8,914 nt of DNA from Fimbriimonadaceae bacterium (GTDB taxonomy: Bacteria > Armatimonadota > Fimbriimonadia > Fimbriimonadales > Fimbriimonadaceae): positions 1-8,914 of the forward strand of contig JACMJO010000094.1 of the NCBI GenBank assembly GCA_014380605.1. The letters are read 5' to 3'. A program made the translations under genes and the position numbers. Below the pieces are notes generated by a model, which was given only the letters and a program-made list of their open reading frames with translations, had not been told where the DNA came from and searched no databases. Positions 1 to 6,182 of this stretch are shown in pieces (the stretch's first letter is position 1; every line of letters starts with the position of its first letter).

Positions 1-282
1 TTCAAAACGCTCTTTGCCTCGGCGAATGAGCTCCTCGTTCACCGGAAGCGGAAACTCGGTGACTAGTTTGCCATCCTTGAAACCGGTGAAGAATGCGTCG
101 TCGAGTCGCAAATGTCCTCGCGCGCTCGTTCCCTTTACCAGCGGTCGCGAGGCCATGCCGTCCGCATAGAACTTGCTTTCCTGAAAAGGCTCATGGATCT
201 TGGGCTGGACCCACATGTCGGTGTGGCAGCCAATCGCTGCGAGACCCGTGATTCCAACTAATAACATCTGTGAAGTCTTCAT
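1..282 (-). CDS. actE: ActE, monoheme cytochrome c lipoprotein of ACIII (5' part, cut by window edge)
   Basis: The first 94 codons of a minus-strand gene are visible and run open off the left edge. The protein starts with a short signal peptide (K2, hydrophobic residues 6-18) ending in A-I-G-C, a relaxed lipobox with Cys19 as the likely lipidated residue. After it come blocks typical of ActE: an M-W-x-Q-P-K stretch, F-Y-A-D-G-M-A-S-R-P, a G-T-x-A-R-G-H-L-R-x-D-D block, and P-L-P-V-N-E-E-L-x-x-R-G-x-x-R-F at the edge. In the family this last block directly precedes the CxxCH heme site, which would lie just outside the window. ActE is a periplasmic, membrane-anchored electron-transfer subunit of ACIII. 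The ATG at 280-282 overlaps the actD stop as ATGA, and an AGGAG lies 7 nt upstream (290-294), so translation is probably coupled. The family call is firm from the N-terminal pattern and position after actD, but the heme site itself is not seen. Confidence 0.9.
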   Translation of the reverse strand, partial: MKTSQMLLVGITGLAAIGCHTDMWVQPKIHEPFQESKFYADGMASRPLVKGTSARGHLRLDDAFFTGFKDGKLVTEFPLPVNEELIRRGKERFE

Positions 283-842
283 TCTTCGACTCCTGGCGAT
301 TCCTTCACCAGCGATACGTTGTTCGCATCAAGCGACTCCATAAACTTCTTGGTCTCGACCTCGTCGAACTGCGTATCGTTCGCTTCGACGGCAAGGAAGA
401 ACTTGTCCTGACTTGCCCTTTCGAAGTTGGGAGTGTTGAACACGCCGTGATAGGGTTGAGGCAGTTTGTTCAGGGCCAGCATCCCGAGAAAGGCACCGAA
501 CGACGCAAACAGAATCGTGCATTCGTAGGTGACCGGGAAGAACATGGGAACCGAGTTGAGGGGCTTGCCGCCTACGTTCAACGGGTAGTCAATGACCGAC
601 GTATAGTACTGCAGTAAGTAGCCTGCGGTAGCGCCGACGATTCCGCCCATGAAGACGATCCAAGGCACCTTCTCATCCTTGAAGCCAACCGCATCGACCA
701 ATCCATGGATTGGAAAGGGTGTATAGGCATCTAGCTTCTTATATCCCGCCTCTCGGGTTTTCTTGGCGGCCGCGATTAACAGCTCGGGGCTGTCGAACTC
801 GGCGACCACGCCATATGCCTTGGGAGCGCTTCGGTGGAACAT
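279..842 (-). CDS. actD: ActD, DUF3341 membrane subunit of Alternative Complex III
   Basis: This 187-residue protein has the ActD/DUF3341 signature. A soluble N-terminal part (Y-G-V-V-A-E-F at 10-16, an L-L-x-A-A-x-K-x-R-E-A-G-Y region at 21-34, then Y-T-P-F-P-I-H-G-L at 40-48) is followed by two predicted transmembrane helices at about 59-79 and 102-124, and a charged soluble tail from about 140. In ACIII, ActD packs beside the NrfD-like subunits; it binds no cofactor and its role is thought to be structural. The length is usual for the family. The ATG at 840-842 overlaps the actC stop by one base (TAATG), and AGGAG at 850-854 sits 7 nt upstream, so it is well supported. A second AGGAGG lies at 856-861. 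The last four bases form the ATGA overlap with actE. Confidence 0.95.
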   Translation of the reverse strand: MFHRSAPKAYGVVAEFDSPELLIAAAKKTREAGYKKLDAYTPFPIHGLVDAVGFKDEKVPWIVFMGGIVGATAGYLLQYYTSVIDYPLNVGGKPLNSVPMFFPVTYECTILFASFGAFLGMLALNKLPQPYHGVFNTPNFERASQDKFFLAVEANDTQFDEVETKKFMESLDANNVSLVKESPGVEE

Positions 843-2242
843 TAGTGGACTCCTGCCTCCTGCTTCTCTTCGGCTTCCTTCTCTTTCTTAAGATTTTGTT
901 TGAACAGCAAATCCTTCATCTCGAACATGTTGATAACGGGCAGGAACCTGATGAACAGCCACATCATGAAGAAGAAGAGTCCAATAGTTCCGAAGAACAT
1001 CGTGAAGTCGACAATCGTCGGGTAGTAGAACCGGTCGCTCGCGGGCAGGTAGTTCTTCATGAGCGACATCGGGATGATGACAAACCGCTCCAACCACATG
1101 CCGACGCTAATGAAGAGGCACACGATGAATACCAACGGAAGGTTTCTTCTAAACTTCGGCACCCAAAGCAGTTGAGGAATGATGCCGTTGCAGATTATCA
1201 GTGCCCAGTAGGCGGGGGAGTAAGGACCGTAGAACCGCCATTCTGCCAGCGAAATCTCTGCTGGATTGGCCGAATAGTAGGCGTAAAAGACCTCGAGGAA
1301 GTAGCCGTAGAAAACGATCAGCCCGGTCGCCAGCATGATCTTGCACATCCAGTCGATGTGCTTCATGGTGATCATGTCCTTCAAGCCATACCAAGCTCGC
1401 AAAGGAAGCCCGATTAGGAGCACCATCGCAAAACCCGCGAAAACCGCGCCAGCGACGAAGTAAGGCGGGAACACCGTGACGTTCCAGCCCGGGACGATCG
1501 ACATCGCAAAGTCGTAGGACACGATCGTGTGGACTGAGAGAACGAGCGGCGTGCTCAGACCGGCCAGCAAGAGATAGGCTTGCTCATACCGGTGCCAGTG
1601 CTTCATCGAGCCTCGCCAACCTAGTGACAAGAACCCGAAAATCTTCTGGCCAATCTTGTTGGTTGACTTATCCCGGAGTGTCGCAAGGTCCGGGATCAAT
1701 CCCACAAACCAGAACAGGATCGAGACCAGTGCGTAGGTTGTGACGGCAAAAACGTCCCAAATCAGCGGCGACCTGAACTGCGGCCATAGCCCCATGATGT
1801 TGGGATAGGGCATCAGCCAGTAGGCGGCGACCCACGGTCTACCCGTGTGCAAAAGCGGGTACTGGGCGGCGCAAAGTACCGCAAAAAGCGTCATCGCCTC
1901 CGCAAATCGGTTAATGGAGTTGCGCCATTGCTGGCGAACAAGGAGCAGAATCGCCGAGATCAGCGTTCCCGCGTGGCCGATACCGATCCACCAAACGAAG
2001 TTGATGATGTCGAAGGCCCAGCCGGTGGGAACATTGTTTCCCCAAACGCCCACGCCTTGATAAAGAAGCCACCCTACCGCAAGCATGAAGCCGTTCAACA
2101 GCATAAACGCGATGCCAAGCATCACGTACCAATTCTTCTTGTGACGCTTGCCGTCTAACACCATCGAGCCGATGGTGTTGTCCAGGGACACATAGGTTTG
2201 CTGGCCGGTTATGAGGTCTTCGTTTAAGGTCTCTTTAGCCAT
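842..2242 (-). CDS. actC: ActC, NrfD-like quinol-oxidising membrane subunit of Alternative Complex III
   Basis: A 466-residue polytopic protein of the NrfD/PsrC family with about ten hydrophobic helices, near residues 37-60, 77-102, 112-132, 161-183, 220-243, 262-285, 299-323, 342-363, 367-390 and 408-433. Family landmarks are W-W-I-G-I-G-H-A-G-T-L-I-S-A at 84-97 (His90), S-V-H-T-I-V-S-Y-D-F-A at 236-246 (His238, Asp244), the E-W-R-F-Y-G-P-Y-S-P-A-Y-W loop at 334-346, and G-M-W-L-E-R-F at 381-387. In ACIII this subunit oxidises menaquinol or ubiquinol at its periplasmic side and passes electrons to the Fe-S clusters of ActB; conserved polar residues in its two four-helix bundles are proposed to carry protons. 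The C-terminal tail (from about 450) is rich in Lys and Glu. The ATG directly abuts the actB TAA (TAAATG), and the nearest GGAG is 12 nt upstream, so translation probably depends on coupling to actB. A distant paralogue, ActF, shares the fold, but position and length favour ActC. Confidence 0.95.
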   Translation of the reverse strand: MAKETLNEDLITGQQTYVSLDNTIGSMVLDGKRHKKNWYVMLGIAFMLLNGFMLAVGWLLYQGVGVWGNNVPTGWAFDIINFVWWIGIGHAGTLISAILLLVRQQWRNSINRFAEAMTLFAVLCAAQYPLLHTGRPWVAAYWLMPYPNIMGLWPQFRSPLIWDVFAVTTYALVSILFWFVGLIPDLATLRDKSTNKIGQKIFGFLSLGWRGSMKHWHRYEQAYLLLAGLSTPLVLSVHTIVSYDFAMSIVPGWNVTVFPPYFVAGAVFAGFAMVLLIGLPLRAWYGLKDMITMKHIDWMCKIMLATGLIVFYGYFLEVFYAYYSANPAEISLAEWRFYGPYSPAYWALIICNGIIPQLLWVPKFRRNLPLVFIVCLFISVGMWLERFVIIPMSLMKNYLPASDRFYYPTIVDFTMFFGTIGLFFFMMWLFIRFLPVINMFEMKDLLFKQNLKKEKEAEEKQEAGVH

Positions 2243-5200
2243 TTACGCCGTGATCTCCGGATTCGGATTGCGAACTCGTCCGAGGTAGCTCGTGCGAGGT
2301 CGGGTGTTCAATTCTTCAAGAAGCAAGTAACTGCGCTTGTCCTCTCTGAGCTTGCTTACGCGGCTTTCCTTGTCGGCAACGTTGCCGAACACGATCGCCT
2401 TTGTGGGACAAGCTTGTTCGCATGCCGTAACAACTTCTCCATCCTTGATTTCTCGGCCTTGCTTCTTAGCCTCGATTCGCGTGTCGTTGATGCGCTGGAC
2501 GCAGTAAGTACACTTCTCCATGATGCCCCTGCCCCGCATGGTGACATCTGGATTCTGGACCATCTTCAAAAGGTTTCTTCCGTGCGTCTTTTCGTGGGTG
2601 ACCTTTCCGGGGATGATCACTTTCTTGTCGCTCGCCAGCGGCACCGGAATCATTGGCGTGTCCATAGATGACTCCATGAACTGATCCTGGTTGTCCACAT
2701 AGTTCAAATAATTGAAGCGGCGAACCTTGTAGGGACAGTTGTTCGAGCAGTATCTGGTCCCCACGCATCGGTTGTAAACCATCTGGTTCAAGCCCTCGTG
2801 GCTGTGCATGGTTGCACCAACAGGGCACACTGGCTCGCATGGCGCTTTTTCACAGTGAACGCACATCACGGGCTGGTGAACGGTTTCCGTGGGCTGGTCT
2901 AGTCCGCCGACGTAGTAACGGTCCAATCGAATCCAGTGTAGTTCGCGGCCCCGTTTGACCTGCTCCTTTCCGACTACCGGAATATTGTTTTCAGCTTGAC
3001 ATGCGGTTACACAGGCATTACAGCCGATGCAAGTGTTGAGGTCGACCGTCATGCCCCACTGGGGGCCATCGTAGTCAAAAACCTTGTCCGGATACATGGA
3101 GACCTTCTCGAAGTGATGCTTCGTTTCAGGGGTTAGTGCTGGATCGGCATTCCACTCGGCAAGAGTGCCCGTGCGAACAATGTCCCTGCCCTCCATCTCA
3201 TGGTGCACCTGCACCGATGAGAGCGGGAAGATATGGTTTGTCTTCTTCAAGTTTCCGCCATGGCCCCAGGACAAAGCACTAGAGGTTCGCATGGGATAGG
3301 CGTTGAATCCGGCCCGGTTTGCAATCGTGCCGCCCGCGGTTCGCCCATATCCGAGTAGAACCGTTATGGAATCTTCGGGGTGGCCAGGGAGGACCCAAGC
3401 TCCGCCTTTGACTTTCTGGCCGTTGAATTCCAGCTCGACCTCATCTTCACTTTCGATACCCTTTTCCTGCGCCATTCTCGGGCTGATGTGGATCGCGTTG
3501 TCCCAAGTGATCTTGCTGAGCGGCTTGGGCAGTTCTTGAAGCCAACCATTGTTGGCATATCGACCGTCAAAGACGTGGGAGTCTTCCCGCAGAATGACTT
3601 CCGGGCCACTCACTCTCAGCATGGGAATGCTTGGCGCTGTGCCCGAAACGCTGATAGCGACTTCTGCGGGTTTGGAATCTGCTATCACTCCCAGGTTCAG
3701 GGCAATGTCCCACTTCTTGCCCGGGAGCCGAGTCGCGTAGCTGGATTTGAGAGTGTTAAAGGGTGCTTCGGCATTTCCCAGCGCGCGCTGAACCAGCTCG
3801 ACATGCGATTTGCTCTCAAACAAGGGAGCAATCAGCGGCTGGATAAGCGAAAGCGTCCCGTCATAGCCGCGCACGTCTCCCCATTCTTCCAAGAAGTGGG
3901 TCAGCGGCAAGTGCCAATCGCACTTCGCGCTCGTTTCGTCGAAGTACAAGCCATGGTGGACTTTCAGCTTCGCGCTTGCGATGGCGTTGCCAAAGTCAAG
4001 GTCGGCGGGCGCGTTGTAGACCGGATTCGCACCCAGGATCAGAAGGATGTCGACCTTTGAGGATTTGATGGCTTCCGTCAGTTGGGTAATGGATTGAAGA
4101 TGGTTGGCGGGACCGAAATCGACTCGCGGACCGTGGAGCACCGTCTTGCCATTGTTGCCAAGCTTTTCATTGATGGCGTGGCAAAGGTGGTGAACGGATG
4201 CCGGTTGACCTTCGCCAGGGATAACCGCGCTTGTCCCGGGGTTGGCTTGAAGGTCTTTGACGATCTTCGAGATCGTAGCGGCATCTACTGGGGCAGCCCC
4301 TGCGTCCGAAGCGACACCAAGCGCGGCGGCGATTGCGGCCGTGACCGAGGCGACATCCGACGCCTTGATCGCCCATCGGTGATCCGCATTGGTTCCCGTC
4401 ACGGTTGGGAAACTCTCAAACTGGTAAAGACGGTTCATACTGCCGCCCGTCACTTCCAACCGACGCCCATCGGCGAAGTCTCGAGAGTATCGAAGATGCC
4501 CAGGCCCGCTCACCAAGAAGTCGGAGTCAAGCGAGACGATAACCTTAGCCTGAGCCAGGTTGTAAGTTGTGTTGACAACCTTGCCAAACGCCGCCTGCGA
4601 GCCTCCTCGGGCGTTGTCGCGGCCAATAGGATCCCAGCTATGCCAGGTTGCCGCCGGATAGGCTTCGAGAAACGCGTCGAGAGACGCGGCAAGTAGGGGA
4701 GAAGCGACGGTGTCGGTAAGGATTCTGATTCCCGCGCCTTGCTTCGACTTCTGCTTTGCGAGGGCTTCCTTGAGAACCTTCTCGTACTCCTCCCACGTGC
4801 TGATTTCCCCGGCGGAGGACACGTTCTGGCTTCGATCGGGATCGTACATCGACAGGATCGAGGCCTGCATGATTGAATTGGTCGATCCTTGACTCTCGGG
4901 ATGATCGGGATTACCTTCGATCTTTGTCGGGCGGCCTTCATGCTGTTCGACAAGCACGCCTACGCCATATCCGCAGAGCGGAATCGATGTGGCATAAAAC
5001 ATTGGTTTGCCAGGAACCAGCTCCTCTGGCTGTTTCACATAAGGAACAGCCTTTTCCTGGTCCAAGAATGCGCCCCGGCAGCCCGAGAGCCCGGCCAGGG
5101 CAATCGAGGCTCCCATAACCTTGAGCATCGAGCGGCGGTCAATCTCAAGCAGGGTCTTTCGGTGGGGAAACTCGTCTTCTAGCCAAAGTTGGAATTCCTG

Positions 5201-5314
5201 GGTATCCGCAACCTGCTCAAGGCTTCGCCAGTAGCGCTTTCCGCCTTGCCCAGCAAGCTCCTGACGGATCGCTTCGATATCCAGTCTTCCCTGCTTCTGT
5301 TCGTTAGGTTCCAT
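2243..5314 (-). CDS. actB: ActB, iron-sulfur and molybdopterin-oxidoreductase-like subunit of Alternative Complex III
   Basis: A 1023-residue fusion of a molybdopterin-oxidoreductase-like domain (about 100-690) and a ferredoxin-type domain (about 745-985). Residues 60-79 resemble a Tat signal (R60-R61-S-M-L-K, then a hydrophobic stretch) ending in L-S-G-C, so Cys79 may be a lipid anchor. The large domain has the family's H-E-G-R-P-T-K-I-E-G-N-P-D-H-P block (125-139) but no N-terminal cluster-binding Cys motif, as expected of ActB, which carries no Mo cofactor. The Fe-S domain has four Cys groups: 762/765/768/772; 818/821/826/830; 850/856/860 with Thr853 where a Cys would be expected; and 935/938/965/969. 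This predicts three [4Fe-4S] clusters and one [3Fe-4S], matching characterised ACIII. It relays electrons from ActC to the ActA hemes. The start is set at the ATG at 5312-5314, because it opens the conserved N-terminus and a GGA lies upstream. An in-frame GTG at 5345-5347 would add 11 residues overlapping actA, but no ribosome site precedes it. Confidence 0.95.
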   Translation of the reverse strand: MEPNEQKQGRLDIEAIRQELAGQGGKRYWRSLEQVADTQEFQLWLEDEFPHRKTLLEIDRRSMLKVMGASIALAGLSGCRGAFLDQEKAVPYVKQPEELVPGKPMFYATSIPLCGYGVGVLVEQHEGRPTKIEGNPDHPESQGSTNSIMQASILSMYDPDRSQNVSSAGEISTWEEYEKVLKEALAKQKSKQGAGIRILTDTVASPLLAASLDAFLEAYPAATWHSWDPIGRDNARGGSQAAFGKVVNTTYNLAQAKVIVSLDSDFLVSGPGHLRYSRDFADGRRLEVTGGSMNRLYQFESFPTVTGTNADHRWAIKASDVASVTAAIAAALGVASDAGAAPVDAATISKIVKDLQANPGTSAVIPGEGQPASVHHLCHAINEKLGNNGKTVLHGPRVDFGPANHLQSITQLTEAIKSSKVDILLILGANPVYNAPADLDFGNAIASAKLKVHHGLYFDETSAKCDWHLPLTHFLEEWGDVRGYDGTLSLIQPLIAPLFESKSHVELVQRALGNAEAPFNTLKSSYATRLPGKKWDIALNLGVIADSKPAEVAISVSGTAPSIPMLRVSGPEVILREDSHVFDGRYANNGWLQELPKPLSKITWDNAIHISPRMAQEKGIESEDEVELEFNGQKVKGGAWVLPGHPEDSITVLLGYGRTAGGTIANRAGFNAYPMRTSSALSWGHGGNLKKTNHIFPLSSVQVHHEMEGRDIVRTGTLAEWNADPALTPETKHHFEKVSMYPDKVFDYDGPQWGMTVDLNTCIGCNACVTACQAENNIPVVGKEQVKRGRELHWIRLDRYYVGGLDQPTETVHQPVMCVHCEKAPCEPVCPVGATMHSHEGLNQMVYNRCVGTRYCSNNCPYKVRRFNYLNYVDNQDQFMESSMDTPMIPVPLASDKKVIIPGKVTHEKTHGRNLLKMVQNPDVTMRGRGIMEKCTYCVQRINDTRIEAKKQGREIKDGEVVTACEQACPTKAIVFGNVADKESRVSKLREDKRSYLLLEELNTRPRTSYLGRVRNPNPEITA

Positions 5315-5334
5315 TAATTCCAATCCAAACCAGT

Positions 5335-6084
5335 TTAGTGGTGGCACACCGCGCAGTCGGCCAACTGCTGCACCTTCACTCCGTACTTGGCCAGCAACTC
5401 CTTGCCCGCCTTCTTCTCGTCGGCGCCGTCGCTTCCGCCGTATTCGCCGCCCAAAATTTTGTGCTCACGAGCCGTCAGCTCGTCGCCTGCTTGGTACTTC
5501 CAGTAAAGGTTGAAGACCTGCTGCCTCGGCGACATGTGGGGGTTCTTTTCATCCGCATACACATACCGCTCAGGTGCGCGGTGGCACTGCAGGCACCATT
5601 GCATCTGGAACGCATTTCCTTTGTAGGTAATGTGCTGCTGTTGCATCGGGCCGTGGCAAGTGTTGCAGTTGATGCCGCGCGTGATGTGAATGCTGTGGTT
5701 GAAGTAGACGAACTCAGGAACTTTGTTGACCTTGTTCCACTTGATCGGCGTACCCGTCTCGAAGCTCTTGCGTATCGGCTCCAATAGCGGCGAATTCGTC
5801 CAAATCTGCGAGTGGCAGCTCATGCAGGTTTCGGTCGAGGGAAATCCCGCTTCCGCCGACACTTCTACCGATGTGTGGCAGTACCGACAGTCGATGCCTA
5901 GCTCCCAAGTGTGGTGCTGGTGGCTGAAGGGGATCGGCTGGTTGATCGGCACCTGGACCTTCGTGTTCGCCGGGGAACGTGTGATGGCCGCGACGCCGTA
6001 TCCGATGATTAACGGCGCAAGGAGCCCCAGGATAAGGCTCGCTCTTGCGATGTAGTTGGCGGCAGGCTTAAATATCTGCGGCAT
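5335..6084 (-). CDS. actA: ActA, pentaheme cytochrome c subunit of Alternative Complex III
   Basis: A 249-residue protein with one N-terminal membrane helix (about 13-34, uncleaved anchor) and a periplasmic domain holding five CxxCH heme-attachment sites: C66-C69-H70, C87-C90-H91, C140-C143-H144, C164-C167-H168 and C244-C247-H248. Possible distal ligands include the H-Q-H-H run at 55-58 and His130/His133. The five-heme count, the single anchor and the gene order actA-actB-actC-actD-actE match ACIII of Rhodothermus and Flavobacterium type. ActA receives electrons from ActB and passes them toward ActE or a soluble acceptor. The fifth heme site ends one residue before the C-terminus, so any 3' truncation would remove it. 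The ATG at 6082-6084 has GGAG at 6092-6095, 7 nt upstream. It is the first act gene, following a 98-bp gap after ctaA-ctaB on the same strand. Confidence 0.96.
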   Translation of the reverse strand: MPQIFKPAANYIARASLILGLLAPLIIGYGVAAITRSPANTKVQVPINQPIPFSHQHHTWELGIDCRYCHTSVEVSAEAGFPSTETCMSCHSQIWTNSPLLEPIRKSFETGTPIKWNKVNKVPEFVYFNHSIHITRGINCNTCHGPMQQQHITYKGNAFQMQWCLQCHRAPERYVYADEKNPHMSPRQQVFNLYWKYQAGDELTAREHKILGGEYGGSDGADEKKAGKELLAKYGVKVQQLADCAVCHH

Positions 6085-6165
6085 CTTGTTGCTCCATTGA
6101 GATAAGAAGGCGCGTTCCAGGCTCGTCCTTGAGTTGAACCGGCGCGGAGTGTACCAAGCCTAATC

Positions 6166-6181
6166 TTGACATTGCTGTCAA
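6166..6181. promoter_or_regulatory. 16-bp perfect palindromic element between ctaA-ctaB and actA
   Basis: On the minus strand this reads TTGACA-GCAA-TGTCAA: 6-bp arms with no mismatch around a 4-base centre. It begins 1 bp after the ctaA-ctaB stop codon and about 80 bp before the actA start. As RNA it could form a short hairpin capped by a GNRA-type tetraloop (GCAA). As DNA it looks like a dimer-binding operator. No U-tract follows, so it is not a canonical intrinsic terminator. The TTGACA arm equals a consensus -35 box, but no good -10 lies 16-18 nt downstream: the hexamer at 18-nt spacing is TTGGTA, and TACACT lies 22 nt away. The remaining 6085-6165 has no other clear signal except the actA ribosome site. 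Function is unknown; processing or stability hairpin and operator are both possible. Confidence 0.45.
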
Positions 6182-6182
6182 C

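Noticed and set aside
710..1417. Plus-strand open frame (235 codons) across actD and actC
   Set aside because: Spans two real genes on the opposite strand, and its composition (many His, Glu, Arg) is typical of an antisense frame to membrane-protein codons.
3380..4060. Long plus-strand open frame (226 codons) inside actB
   Set aside because: It lies fully antisense to a strongly conserved actB coding region, has no recognisable domain and no convincing ribosome site. It is an antisense shadow of a GC-rich gene.
4082..4696. Plus-strand open frame (204 codons) inside actB
   Set aside because: Antisense to the molybdopterin-like domain of actB, with Arg-rich low-quality composition and no family resemblance.
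2243..5347. Extended ActB starting at the GTG at 5345-5347
   Set aside because: It would overlap the end of actA, has no Shine-Dalgarno sequence, and adds 11 residues not expected at the family N-terminus. ATG 5312-5314 fits better.
6152..6181. TTGACA as the -35 box of an actA promoter
   Set aside because: The hexamer at 18-nt spacing (TTGGTA) barely matches a -10, and the better TACACT is 22 nt away. The symmetry of the site is a better explanation of the TTGACA arm.
6166..6181. Intrinsic terminator after ctaA-ctaB
   Set aside because: The stem is only 6 bp, AT-containing, and is followed by GATTAGGC instead of a U-tract.
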